Position numbers and translations under genes: made by a program | From: Chitinophagaceae bacterium | GTDB taxonomy: Bacteria > Bacteroidota > Bacteroidia > Chitinophagales > Chitinophagaceae | Assembly (NCBI GenBank): GCA_025449935.1 | Contig: JANWIJ010000010.1 | Coordinates: 1-64,000, forward strand | Reading direction: 5' to 3' | Length of the DNA: 64,000 bases | In this document: positions 8,025-16,913 of the stretch, piece by piece | How positions within the stretch are numbered: position 1 is the first letter of the stretch | Layout: each line of letters starts with the position of its first letter | The notes under the pieces: generated by a model | What the model was told of the DNA's origin: nothing | The model's database searches: none | What the model saw: only the letters and a program-made list of their open reading frames with translations

Positions 8025-8534
8025 TTACCGGACCCCCAGTTCTTTCAGTACATCTTCACTCTTGTCCAGTTTGGGGTCGGCAAAGATAATGGTAATTCCT
8101 TCACTTTTATCGAGCACAAAATCATAGCCGCGCTGGACCGCCATTTTTTGAATCGCATTATATACTTTATCCTGGATAGGCTTTATCAGTTCCTGTCTTT
8201 TCTTGAACAGATCACCTTCAAAACCAAAGCGTTTGCGTTGAAGATCCCGCAAATCTTTTTCTTTATTGAAAAGCTGGTCTTCTCTTTTTTGCTTTAATTC
8301 CGGGGTCAGCATCACTTGCTCCGCCTCGTAATCCTTATACATTTTATCCAGCTCGGTTTGCCTGGAATCAATATCCTTTTGCCAGCCACCGGCGATATCA
8401 TCCAGCTGCTTTTGCGCCTCTTTGTAGTCCGGCAATTTGTCTAAAATATAGCGTGTATCGATGATGGCATATTTCTGGGAAAACCCGGCTATGCCCAATC
8501 CCATAAAACAGGCCAGAAGAAAAAGCTTTTTCAT
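8025..8534 (-). CDS. OmpH/Skp family periplasmic chaperone (first copy)
   Basis: 169 residues with a signal peptide (MKKLFLLACFMGLGIAGFSQ), the strand YAIIDTRYILDKLPDY, a long Lys/Asp/Glu/Gln-rich coiled coil (about 35-120) and the C-terminal strand FVLDKSEGITIIFADPK. The features are those of Skp/OmpH. It begins 28 bases after the bamA stop and is followed by a second skp-like gene, the usual Bacteroidota order. The two proteins may form separate trimers or a mixed one; the sequence does not decide this. Confidence 0.9.
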   Translation of the reverse strand: MKKLFLLACFMGLGIAGFSQKYAIIDTRYILDKLPDYKEAQKQLDDIAGGWQKDIDSRQTELDKMYKDYEAEQVMLTPELKQKREDQLFNKEKDLRDLQRKRFGFEGDLFKKRQELIKPIQDKVYNAIQKMAVQRGYDFVLDKSEGITIIFADPKLDKSEDVLKELGVR

Positions 8535-8561
8535 GTTATCTGGAGTTTGTGATTAAATAAT

Positions 8562-11300
8562 TTAATCCGGCTCAAAACCTAGCATAAAGGTAAACCGGGT
8601 TGCCCCTTTCAGCCCGTTCTGGCCTGGCTGAATACGATCCAATCCTACACCATAATCAAATCCAAGCAAACCAAACATAGGAAGGAAGAAACGCATACCC
8701 ACCCCTACGCTGCGGCGAAGGCGGAAGGGGTTATAATCCTTATAATTATACCAGCCATTGGCGGCTTCAAAGAAGGTGAGTGCATAAATAGTACTGCTGG
8801 GATTAGTTACCAGCGGGAAACGAAGTTCTAATTGATACTTATTGAATATGGTAAAAAAGTTCTGGGCGCTTTGCTGATCAGGATTAACAGTGGGATCAGA
8901 TGACTGGTATACGGGATATCCGCGATGCGCAATAATATCATACCCGAGTAACCCGAAATTATTGGTCAGGCCGGCATCACCCACCTGGAATCTTTCAAAA
9001 GGCGAGTAATCAAGCTTCTTGTTGTAACGGCCCATAAAGCCATATTTAGCAGCAAGCTTCATTACAAACTGGCGGTTCTTTTCTGCTCCCATGGGTTTGC
9101 CAAGAGGTACATACCATTCTGCATTAAAACGCCATTTATGGTATTCAGGGTTCTTGTAGGGGTCTGCAGACTTAACAAGGTCCGGGTTGAATATTGTATA
9201 CGGGGGAGTAAACTGCACACTGGCAAGAAAACTGGATCCGCTTGTTGGGAAAATAGGATTAAAGACGGATGATCTTTGTAAGGCTATTTTGAAACTCAAA
9301 TTATTAGATGTGCCCGTTGGGCTGGCACCAGGAAAAATGCCATAGTTTCTTCTTTTATACTGGGTATAATTTACCGTATAGACAATACTGAAAAAATCAT
9401 CGGGCCACTTTAACTGCTTACCCAGTGCAACAGAAAAGCCGGTAGTTTTCAGGTACACGGTATCCGATTTCCGGCGGTCAATGGTGCCGGTTAGCGGATC
9501 AAAAGCACTGGAATACTTGCTGCTGTTGATACCGAAAGTGAGGGAGTTTCTTTTCTTACCCCCCAGCCATGGTTCCGTGAAAGAGGCACTGTAGGAACGG
9601 TAGGCTCTACCGTTTGACTGAACCCGCAGGCTCAGCTTTTGACCATCACCTGTTGGCAATGGATCCCAGGCAGATTTTTTCCAGATATTCCGAATTGAAA
9701 AATTATTGAAAGTAACTCCTAATGTTCCGGTAAGCCCGATTCCACCACCCCAGCCCGCCGATAGCTCCAGCTGGTCAGAGGATTTTTCTTCCAGCGTCCA
9801 GTTAATATCAACCGTTCCATCATCCGGGTTTGGAACGACCCCGGGATTGATTGTTTCCTGGTTAAAGAAGTTCAGGTTGGCTAATTCCCGTTGTGAACGG
9901 ATCAGGTCTGCGCGGCTGAATAATTCTCCGGGTATGGTGCGGAGCTCACGGCGAATTACATAATCTTTGGTTTTTTCATTCCCCGCAATAGTTACATTTT
10001 TTATTCTTGCCTGCGGACCTTCTGTTATGCGGATCTCGTAATCAATTGTATCATTATAAACGGCCGTTTCCACGGGTTCCACCCGGAAGAACAGGTAGCC
10101 ATCATCCATATACAAACCGCTGATGTCACCGCCTTCCTGCGACAGTTGTTTTCCAAGCCGTTTGTTCAGGATATCAATATTGTAAATATCTCCTTTGTTA
10201 ATTCCCAACACCACATTCAGGATAGAATCGGAGTATTTGGCATTTCCTTTCCAGGCAATGTTTCCAAAATAATACTGGTGTCCTTCTTCCACTTTCAGAT
10301 CCACATTCAGGTTGCCGGTCTCCCCTATCAATATCTGGGTATCCGCAATAATCTGCGCATCCCGGTATCCCAGCGAATTATAATAGTCCAGCACTTTTTC
10401 CTTATCCTCCTCATACTTTTTTTCATCAAACTTAGCACCGCTGAAAAGTTTAAACCGGAAATAAGGATCAAGCAACCGCTTCGTTTTACTCAGGGAGAGA
10501 AAACCCCAGTCCCGGGTATACTGGTTAAAGGAAAAGGGTTTGTTTTCACCGTAGGGGCTTGGTGCATTATCAGCATGAAGTGTGGCTTTACTCATTTCCT
10601 TGGTGCCCTTCATCTGCTTTTTCAATCTTAACCCGTCTACATTTTCATTCCCGTAGAACCGGATGTTATCAATCCGCACTTTTTCCCCCTTGTCTACATA
10701 AATGATCATGGAATTAGAGTTCACAAAAGCGGTATCTTTTTCTTCTTCGATCCGCACTTTTACATTCCGGTAAGCTTTGTCCGTAAAGTATTTTGTGATC
10801 TTCTCAATGATTTCGCGGCGGGTGTTTTCGGTAATGATTGTTTGCTTGGCCAGGTTGATTTTCCCGAGGATATCTTCTTCCTCTGTTTTCTTTACCCCCT
10901 CAAATTTAAAATTGCCAAGCCGGGGACGTTCCTGCAGGTTCACTTCTATCCAGACTTTATTACCATCGATTTTTGTTACATATACCTGGACGTTTGAAAA
11001 AAGTTTTTGCCTCCAGAGATTGGCAATGGATTTGGCGAAAATATCATTCCCCGGGTGCATGAATTTATCCCCGGGTAAAAGATTAGCGATAGAAGAAACA
11101 ATGGAAGTATCCAGGTGCTTAATACCGGTAATTTTAACGTCGGCAATGATATACTCTTTCGGATTCCGGGCATTTTGCCACTCAATAAGTTTCGGATCTA
11201 CGGAGGTAGGTGGGATCGTGTCATTCTGTGCATACAGTGCGGATACGGAAATAACCACAGTCATTAAAGTAACACTAAGCCTTAATAAAAATCGTTGCAT
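8562..11300 (-). CDS. bamA: outer membrane protein assembly factor BamA
   Basis: Core of the Bam complex, which folds and inserts beta-barrel proteins into the outer membrane. The 912 residues comprise a signal peptide (ends at about 24, ALYAQ), a row of POTRA domains (repeats beginning IIADVKITGIKHLDTS, VRIDNIRFYGNENVD, ARIKNVTIAGNEKTKD) and a C-terminal 16-strand barrel from about 540, including GGIGLTGTLGVTFNNFS. It is longer than the roughly 800 residues of E. coli BamA, with an inserted segment between POTRAs around 230-300. The C-terminal residues GFEPD do not end in the aromatic residue usual for proteobacterial barrels. It is followed by two skp genes. Confidence 0.95.
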   Translation of the reverse strand: MQRFLLRLSVTLMTVVISVSALYAQNDTIPPTSVDPKLIEWQNARNPKEYIIADVKITGIKHLDTSIVSSIANLLPGDKFMHPGNDIFAKSIANLWRQKLFSNVQVYVTKIDGNKVWIEVNLQERPRLGNFKFEGVKKTEEEDILGKINLAKQTIITENTRREIIEKITKYFTDKAYRNVKVRIEEEKDTAFVNSNSMIIYVDKGEKVRIDNIRFYGNENVDGLRLKKQMKGTKEMSKATLHADNAPSPYGENKPFSFNQYTRDWGFLSLSKTKRLLDPYFRFKLFSGAKFDEKKYEEDKEKVLDYYNSLGYRDAQIIADTQILIGETGNLNVDLKVEEGHQYYFGNIAWKGNAKYSDSILNVVLGINKGDIYNIDILNKRLGKQLSQEGGDISGLYMDDGYLFFRVEPVETAVYNDTIDYEIRITEGPQARIKNVTIAGNEKTKDYVIRRELRTIPGELFSRADLIRSQRELANLNFFNQETINPGVVPNPDDGTVDINWTLEEKSSDQLELSAGWGGGIGLTGTLGVTFNNFSIRNIWKKSAWDPLPTGDGQKLSLRVQSNGRAYRSYSASFTEPWLGGKKRNSLTFGINSSKYSSAFDPLTGTIDRRKSDTVYLKTTGFSVALGKQLKWPDDFFSIVYTVNYTQYKRRNYGIFPGASPTGTSNNLSFKIALQRSSVFNPIFPTSGSSFLASVQFTPPYTIFNPDLVKSADPYKNPEYHKWRFNAEWYVPLGKPMGAEKNRQFVMKLAAKYGFMGRYNKKLDYSPFERFQVGDAGLTNNFGLLGYDIIAHRGYPVYQSSDPTVNPDQQSAQNFFTIFNKYQLELRFPLVTNPSSTIYALTFFEAANGWYNYKDYNPFRLRRSVGVGMRFFLPMFGLLGFDYGVGLDRIQPGQNGLKGATRFTFMLGFEPD

Positions 11301-11475
11301 GGTTGATTGTTCAAAGTCAGTTCTGGCTCACCAGGGTGAGACTTAATTAGTTTGTTTTCTGCGGTTTATACAAAATACCCCACGGATGATATGGCGGCAA
11401 ATTAAAGGGAAATATCGAAAGTCTTTGTTAAAAGAAGCCATGGATTGGGTTGATCTAAAGGATTTTCGGGAGGTT

Positions 11476-12237
11476 TCAGGATTTTGTTGTTGTGGTGGAT
11501 ACCTGTTCACTTGTTTTTCCAAACCTTCTTTCCCTGCTCTGGAAATCTATAATGGCTTCGTATAAGTTTTCCTTACGGAAATCGGGCCAGCGGACATTGG
11601 TAAAATACAATTCTGCATAGGCTAACTGGTATAATAAAAAGTTGCTGATCCGGAATTCCCCGCTTGTCCTGATCATCAGCTCCGGGTCTGGAAATCCAAT
11701 CGTGCAGAGGTATTGTTGTAAGGTATCCTGGTCAATTTCCTCCACGTTAAGCCGGCCCTGTTTTACTTCATATGCAATATTCTTAACGGCATTCAGCAAT
11801 TCCCACCGCCCGCTATAACTAAGTGCCATCACCAGGTTTAAACCCGTATTGGTCCGGGTGATTTCAAGGGCTTCGTTGAGTTCCTTTTGTGCATAATCGG
11901 GCAGCATATTCATATCGCCTATTACATGCAGCCGGATATTGTTCTTATCAAGACTTTCCACCTCCTTCCGGATGGTGCCCACAAGTAATTCCATCAGTCC
12001 CACCACCTCGTATTCCGGGCGGTCCCAGTTTTCAGTTGAAAAAGCATATAGAGTAAGGTATTCAATACCCAGTTCAGCCGCACCCTCTACGATATTTCGT
12101 ACGCTCTCTACTCCGTGAAAATGACCGAAAAGCCTGTCCTCCCCTTTTTCCTTTGCCCATCTTCCATTTCCATCCATGATGATGGCGATGTGGCGTGGAA
12201 GAGACTCTTTATCAATTTTTTCGAGTAATTGGGACAT
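11476..12237 (-). CDS. uppS: isoprenyl transferase (undecaprenyl diphosphate synthase)
   Basis: Cis-prenyltransferase that makes the C55 lipid carrier for peptidoglycan and surface polysaccharides. The 253-residue product has the pyrophosphate-binding MDGNGRWAKE (Asp22), FSTENWDRP, and the C-terminal RTSGEFRISNFLLYQLAYAELYF with its conserved Arg residues. I chose ATG at 12237; a GTG-started extension to 12273 would run through the promoter-like element. It lies upstream of bamA on the same strand with a 175-base gap. Confidence 0.94.
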   Translation of the reverse strand: MSQLLEKIDKESLPRHIAIIMDGNGRWAKEKGEDRLFGHFHGVESVRNIVEGAAELGIEYLTLYAFSTENWDRPEYEVVGLMELLVGTIRKEVESLDKNNIRLHVIGDMNMLPDYAQKELNEALEITRTNTGLNLVMALSYSGRWELLNAVKNIAYEVKQGRLNVEEIDQDTLQQYLCTIGFPDPELMIRTSGEFRISNFLLYQLAYAELYFTNVRWPDFRKENLYEAIIDFQSRERRFGKTSEQVSTTTTKS

Positions 12238-12261
12238 AATTTGCCTGCGAATTTCGGGGCA

Positions 12262-12269
12262 CAAAGGTA
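12262..12269 (-). promoter_or_regulatory. promoter -7 element for uppS
   Basis: TACCTTTG on the minus strand is an exact TAnnTTTG match, about 25 bases before the uppS ATG and just downstream of a strong terminator. Confidence 0.55.
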
Positions 12270-12302
12270 TCACCGTTTCCCGGATTTAAGTTGTTTTCCT
12301 AA

Positions 12303-12339
12303 AAAAAGAAATGCCCCGGGATCCGGGGCATTTCTTTTT
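12303..12339. terminator. strong terminator upstream of uppS
   Basis: A 17-base-pair inverted repeat (AAAAAGAAATGCCCCGG with its complement, three-base loop) has T-runs on both strands. On the minus strand it ends transcripts of the small secreted protein gene, separating that unit from uppS-bamA-skp. Confidence 0.88.
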
Positions 12340-12371
12340 ATTTACATGGCTGGTAATAAACCATTTGAAGC

Positions 12372-12779
12372 TTACTTACGACCCCATACGGCCACCCGCG
12401 CTTTACCTTTCGCAAACCCCTTTGTTTCATACCAGAATTCAATTTTGCTCAGGTGACGGAGCCCTCCCGCGAGGTCAATGATCCGGCTTTCACTTCCCAT
12501 GCGGAATGCACTCCGGATTGAAACATCCTGGACATCGCCATTATCAAAGTAGATCTTTATGTCATACATTTTCAAAGGTCCGTCTGTTACTTTTAGTTTG
12601 ATCTGCCTGAAATCATCGTTCACATTACCCGTATGAATCACATCATGATCAACTCCCCATCCTACATTCTTATCACCAATAAATTTCCAGGGAGCCGGAT
12701 TGTTACCGGTTGGTTTAAAGGCAGTAAAACTAAGTACTGCAATGATCATTAAACTGAATAAAGTGGCTGTGAAACGCAT
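12372..12779 (-). CDS. small secreted protein of unknown function
   Basis: 135 residues with a signal peptide (MRFTATLFSLMIIAVLSFTAF) and a compact all-beta-looking domain (WKFIGDKNVGWGVDHDVI; LKVTDGPLKMYDIKIYFDNGDVQD; SRIIDLAGGLRHLSKIEFWYETKG). The alternation of strands with a final KIEFWYETK strand weakly recalls the YaaI/DUF2541 type of secreted proteins, but I would not assign it. It sits between the DUF6089-like gene and uppS, where most relatives have no gene, and has its own strong terminator. Confidence 0.7.
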   Translation of the reverse strand: MRFTATLFSLMIIAVLSFTAFKPTGNNPAPWKFIGDKNVGWGVDHDVIHTGNVNDDFRQIKLKVTDGPLKMYDIKIYFDNGDVQDVSIRSAFRMGSESRIIDLAGGLRHLSKIEFWYETKGFAKGKARVAVWGRK

Positions 12780-12898
12780 AGTATAAGTATTAAGTTGAAT
12801 AATGAGATTTATCCGTGCTGATAGACCACTACAGGATTGTAATAGTTTAAATGTAGCAAATAAATAATAATACTAACTGTTCTCGCGGGCGGACAATT

Positions 12899-13759
12899 CT
12901 ATTTGGCCGTGGGACATTTGTAAGACTGGAGGTTGAAAGTAAGGTGGAACATGGCGGTAACAAACTGGTCTTTCTGTTTGCTGTTTCCCCTTTGCCGGTC
13001 CGGTATTCCAATTGGTTCTCCCAGTTCATAAGAGCGGTCGCTGAGCAACTGCCCGTTGGAAGGACTTCCGTCAGGATTCGGAGCAAACACCGCAGGATTC
13101 ACGTATGTCTTGCTCACATCATCCAGGTAATCTGTATTGGTGAACCGGTGAAGCACTTCAAAACCAATATTTATCCGCTCATTAAAAGAGTATTTTATAC
13201 CTGCGCCAAATGGAATACTGATTCCCATTGAACTGTATTGTTTCCGGTCGGCGTAGAGGCTGCTTCCCTGGCCTTCTGTTCCCAGCTGCCGCAGGAATAT
13301 TTTTTGTCCTTTCAGGTATGCATAAGGATCGTAACTGAAAATGCCGGCCCCGAATGTTATATAGGGAGTGAAATTGTATTGGGGTTCTCCTGGCATAAAC
13401 CGGAAAAAATTAAAATCCCCCTGTAAAGCCAGTTCCCAAACCTTGCTGTTAAAGCTCAGGTTACGGCTATACATGTAAGTATTATGTGTATTATACTGAT
13501 CTGAATAGCCGAGTTGTGCAAAGGAGGCACCTATTCTTAAGGCGATATAATTTCCAAAATTCTTACGGAAAAAAATACTTGCAGCAGCTTTGACGCGGTT
13601 CAGGCGGGCACGGGTATTCAGGTCCCCAAAATAATGACCTGCCCCTACCCCAATACCAAATTCACCTTCCTGCACTACAGAATTCTGTGCAAATGCATTA
13701 TTCGTTGAAATAAAGCTGGTTAGGGTAAAAATAACAGCACCCAGGAACTTCTTCGTCAT
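12899..13759 (-). CDS. outer-membrane beta-barrel protein, DUF6089-like
   Basis: 286 residues with a signal peptide ending near NNAFAQ. After it, EFGIGVGAGHYFGDLNTRARL and repeated amphipathic strands (AASIFFRKNFGNYIALRIGASF; FTPYITFGAGIFSYDPYAYL; ISIPFGAGIKYSFNERINIGFEVLHRFTNTDYLDDVS) indicate a small outer-membrane barrel. Genes of this kind are regularly found between nadK and uppS-bamA in Bacteroidota, which supports the DUF6089 assignment and suggests a link to envelope assembly. Its biochemical role is unknown. Confidence 0.78.
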   Translation of the reverse strand: MTKKFLGAVIFTLTSFISTNNAFAQNSVVQEGEFGIGVGAGHYFGDLNTRARLNRVKAAASIFFRKNFGNYIALRIGASFAQLGYSDQYNTHNTYMYSRNLSFNSKVWELALQGDFNFFRFMPGEPQYNFTPYITFGAGIFSYDPYAYLKGQKIFLRQLGTEGQGSSLYADRKQYSSMGISIPFGAGIKYSFNERINIGFEVLHRFTNTDYLDDVSKTYVNPAVFAPNPDGSPSNGQLLSDRSYELGEPIGIPDRQRGNSKQKDQFVTAMFHLTFNLQSYKCPTAK

Positions 13760-13828
13760 AACTCAAAATATGGTTCGGAATAAATTAGAACGCTAAAAAT
13801 AGTATTTTCTTTTGTTGACAGGGCATTT

Positions 13829-14707
13829 TTAGTTGCGTTTATCAAGCCCCCAGGAGAGTTTATTGCGAAGTGTTTTTAGAAAATTATTTTCTCTCAGCCT
13901 TACCAGGCTTATTTCAAAGTTCTCTTTCCGTACTGCAAGCTGTATATTCTTACTAACCAGTTCCCTGCGGGAGTCAAGGGAACAGATAATATCATCGGAA
14001 CGGCTTTCAATTTCAAATGAAATAATATTGTCATCCGGGACCACAATGGGCCGGACATTGAGATTATGCGGAGAAACCGGGGTTATGACAAAGCTGCCGG
14101 ATTCCGGGAATACAACCGGGCCGTTGCAGCTTAAGGAATACCCGGTGGATCCGGTAGGAGTGGCAACCAGGAGCCCGTCTGCCCAATAAGAGTTTAAAAA
14201 TTCACCATTCAGGTAGGCATGAATTTTTATCATGGCATCCACATCTCTTTTGTGAATAGCAAACTCGTTTAAGCCATATGGAACGTTTCCAAACAAAGGA
14301 GTGTTGGCATCTACATGGATCATTGTCCTTTTATCCAGCACATAATTTCTCTGGGCTATAGCTTTTACGGCGTCTTTCATTTCTTCCTGCCCGATACTTG
14401 CTAAAAAACCGAGGCGGCCAAAATTCACACCCATGATGGAAATCTTCTTATCCCTCACCAGGGTAATCGTATCCAGCAGCGTTCCATCACCACCCAGGCT
14501 GATAATTACCTCGACCTCACCCTTGAGGTCATCAGATGAGGAAAAAGTGGTGGTATTGGGTGGAAGCTGGATCGTGTGAGTAATCTGCTCAAAAAAATGC
14601 TGGACAATAACCGGTTCAATTCCCTGGTCTCCCAATGCATTAAAGAAAAGCTGGACTTGCGCCTTTTGGTCTTCGTCTATTACCCTGCTGTAAATAGCTG
14701 CCTTCAT
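13829..14707 (-). CDS. nadK: NAD kinase
   Basis: Phosphorylates NAD to NADP with ATP. The 292 residues carry the family motif GGDGTLLDT with its catalytic Asp, the NE-containing segment GLNEFAIHKRD, and the glycine-rich DGLLVATPTGSTGYSLSCNGPVV with the following PVSPHNLNVRP. It starts three bases downstream of the POTRA/D15 gene and is therefore probably co-transcribed with it. Confidence 0.95.
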   Translation of the reverse strand: MKAAIYSRVIDEDQKAQVQLFFNALGDQGIEPVIVQHFFEQITHTIQLPPNTTTFSSSDDLKGEVEVIISLGGDGTLLDTITLVRDKKISIMGVNFGRLGFLASIGQEEMKDAVKAIAQRNYVLDKRTMIHVDANTPLFGNVPYGLNEFAIHKRDVDAMIKIHAYLNGEFLNSYWADGLLVATPTGSTGYSLSCNGPVVFPESGSFVITPVSPHNLNVRPIVVPDDNIISFEIESRSDDIICSLDSRRELVSKNIQLAVRKENFEISLVRLRENNFLKTLRNKLSWGLDKRN

Positions 14708-14710
14708 GCG

Positions 14711-16147
14711 TTAGAAAATAGTCTTGCGATGTAAAAATAGCCCGTTTTGACCTAACTGGTTAAATGACCATTCCAGCTTAAAAGTAACATCATAAAAGGT
14801 AAGAATATCAATACCAAAACCGCCCGAATAAAGCATTTTATTAGAAAGCAGGTTTTCACCGGGCTGTGGATTATGAACATAGCCGGTATTGCCATACATC
14901 TTCGCAAAGATCCTGAACGGAACATATTCCGCTTCCTTTCCTTTATTTAACCTGGGGACCCTGATTTTAAAATTCAGCATTTCACGGGAAAGGGTTGCTT
15001 TTGTGTATCCCCCGGCCACCCCATCAACTACATAATATTCATAACCCTGCATAGAGATATCCTGGTATCCCAGAAACCGTTGGTTGAAATAGGGCTGCCT
15101 GAAAGGTAGTTTGATGCTTCCAAACATATCGATCGTCAAAAAAGTTTTTGGAAACAGGTGCCAGCTCCCCAGCCCCCTCGCCGAAAGTTGCCAGACGTTC
15201 ACCGAGCTGCCTAATCCCTTTTTACCTATTGCAAGCTGGGCGGCATATCCCCTGGTGGGATATGGAATATAGTCCAGGTCATAATAGGTCATATTATAGT
15301 ATACTTCCGGGAAGCTGATTCGTTTCCTGCCGGAATTGAAATAGGAAGGATTCAGCATGACAATGGTATCATGAATCTTTTCAACGGTATAACCAATACC
15401 AAAACTGTGTCGGGTTTTAATTGCCCTGCGGTAAGTAAGTTCTGCCTGCGTGTTAAAAAAGGTACGGACAAAATCATCGTTATCTTTTAGAAACGCCTGC
15501 TTATCGTTGATCGTATTATAATTCATTTCCCGGTTTTTACCGGCAGCGACGGATACCCGCATTCCCCATTTCATTTTCTTATCGAAATATAAGCGGTCAT
15601 AGGATAGCGAAACCTGTTTTGTATATCCACCAAAAAGATAAAGTTTGAGCTTGTCATTCCTGCCGGTAACATTATTATACAGCAGTTTGCCTCCATAATT
15701 GACGCGGCTGAGGCTTGCTTTTTGCTCAACCAGCCATTGGTTCAGATTACGGTCAACGGGCTTGAAATATGGAAAGGGAAACAAATACCATCGCTCTCTC
15801 ACCTGTACTATTATGTTCACGGTTGTCCCGGAAAAATCTTTTGCAGCAACCACGACCGAATGGAAAAGGGTGGTGTTCATTAATTGCCGCCGGGCATCCT
15901 CAAATTTCTTCACCAGGTCCTGCAAGGAGTATTTTTCACCCGCTTTAAATGGAATCTCGCGCAAAAGGATGACCACTTTTGTTTTCTTATTCCCGGTAAT
16001 GCTGATATCGCCGATAGTAAAAAGAGTGGTATGGGGGGTAAGGGTATCGGGAACCGGTGGCTTGTTGGCTTGTACCTGCCCGGTTGTTTCCAGGTAACTG
16101 ACTATTACAATGAAGAACCAAAGAAAGTATTTTTGTTTACGCAACAT
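14711..16147 (-). CDS. single-POTRA BamA/TamA-like outer membrane protein
   Basis: 478 residues: signal peptide (about 1-23), one POTRA-like domain at about 45-115 (FTIGDISITGNKKTKVVILLREIPFKAGEKYS and onward to INIIVQVRERWYLFP), then a barrel with Omp85-type strands (TYRRAIKTRHSFGIGYTVE; YIPYPTRGYAAQLAIGKKGLG; NQRFLGYQDISMQGYEYYVVDGVAGGYTKATLSREML). The segment FNQRFLGYQ...GYEYYVVDG fits the conserved region before the last strands of Omp85 proteins. It is much shorter than BamA and may translocate or insert a specific substrate. It is followed at three bases by nadK. Confidence 0.8.
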   Translation of the reverse strand: MLRKQKYFLWFFIVIVSYLETTGQVQANKPPVPDTLTPHTTLFTIGDISITGNKKTKVVILLREIPFKAGEKYSLQDLVKKFEDARRQLMNTTLFHSVVVAAKDFSGTTVNIIVQVRERWYLFPFPYFKPVDRNLNQWLVEQKASLSRVNYGGKLLYNNVTGRNDKLKLYLFGGYTKQVSLSYDRLYFDKKMKWGMRVSVAAGKNREMNYNTINDKQAFLKDNDDFVRTFFNTQAELTYRRAIKTRHSFGIGYTVEKIHDTIVMLNPSYFNSGRKRISFPEVYYNMTYYDLDYIPYPTRGYAAQLAIGKKGLGSSVNVWQLSARGLGSWHLFPKTFLTIDMFGSIKLPFRQPYFNQRFLGYQDISMQGYEYYVVDGVAGGYTKATLSREMLNFKIRVPRLNKGKEAEYVPFRIFAKMYGNTGYVHNPQPGENLLSNKMLYSGGFGIDILTFYDVTFKLEWSFNQLGQNGLFLHRKTIF

Positions 16148-16215
16148 TACCCCGTTATCTGCAAAAAAAAATAGAATTTACCCGTTTCACTGCTGTAAGA
16201 TAAAGGAAAATGGTG

Positions 16216-16878
16216 TCAGATCTTAAGATAGTTCATCAGGTTATCGTAATTAGTTTTCAATTCATTGGCAAATAATTCTTCGCCAAAAAAATATTTTACA
16301 TTATACTCATACCGCTGGAAGGTGGCAACGATATCTGAGACCTCTGGTTTATTAATGCGGATGGTTACCTGCATCATCCCGGTTTCTGCATCATTGGAAG
16401 TATTTAATTGCGTGATCTGCGCATCGTTTGTTTCCACCAGTTTGCTGATCTCGTTAAAGGAGTATTGGTTACTTTCCATTTCGATCACGATAAGCCCCCC
16501 GGGTTCATTCAAACTCATAAACTCTGAAGCGTATTTTAAAAGATCGTTGTAGGCCACGGTGCCTGACAGATCATTATCATCATTTACCACCGGAACAACG
16601 CTTAAACCATTCTCTGCTGAAATCTGTACAGCTTTTAAAAAATGTTCATTTTCTTTAACGGATGTATTAGAGAAGGACTGCTGGAGGTCTTTCAGTTCTG
16701 TATGATCATTTTCTGCCTGCAACAGGTCATCTTCACTGATGATCCCCATATACTTGTCCCCTTCTGCTATAGGAAGATGGTTGACCTGGTTATCATTCAT
16801 GAGTTGCAATGCCTGGTATACCTTATCATGAAGGCGCAGATAGGGAAGTGTTTGAGATAGTAGTTCTCTGGTTAACAT
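16216..16878 (-). CDS. CBS-pair protein with C-terminal ACT-like domain
   Basis: 220 residues. Two CBS repeats occupy about 10-125 (KVYQALQLMNDNQVNHLPIAEGDKYMGIISEDDLL and AVQISAENGLSVVPVVNDDNDLSGTVAYNDLL), a Bateman module that usually senses adenine nucleotides. The C-terminal part (LIVIEMESNQYSFNEISKLVE, then MMQVTIRINKPEVSDIVATFQR) has the pattern of an ACT ligand-binding domain. The combination recalls AcuB-type regulators. No enzymatic domain is attached, so it probably acts on a partner. The gene starts 35 bases after the alpha/beta hydrolase. Confidence 0.8.
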   Translation of the reverse strand: MLTRELLSQTLPYLRLHDKVYQALQLMNDNQVNHLPIAEGDKYMGIISEDDLLQAENDHTELKDLQQSFSNTSVKENEHFLKAVQISAENGLSVVPVVNDDNDLSGTVAYNDLLKYASEFMSLNEPGGLIVIEMESNQYSFNEISKLVETNDAQITQLNTSNDAETGMMQVTIRINKPEVSDIVATFQRYEYNVKYFFGEELFANELKTNYDNLMNYLKI

Positions 16879-16913
16879 GGATAGCGGCTTTGTTTATTCT
16901 CAGACATCAACGG

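Noticed and set aside
8562-8600. BamA C-terminus GFEPD as a sign of truncation
   Set aside because: The barrel strands are complete, and Bacteroidota BamA proteins need not end with the proteobacterial aromatic residue; the following gene starts at normal spacing.
10146-11346. Long plus-strand frames opposite bamA (161 and 189 codons), and a similar one at 9706-9963
   Set aside because: They lie antisense to well-conserved bamA, have no family resemblance and arise from the codon pattern on the other strand.
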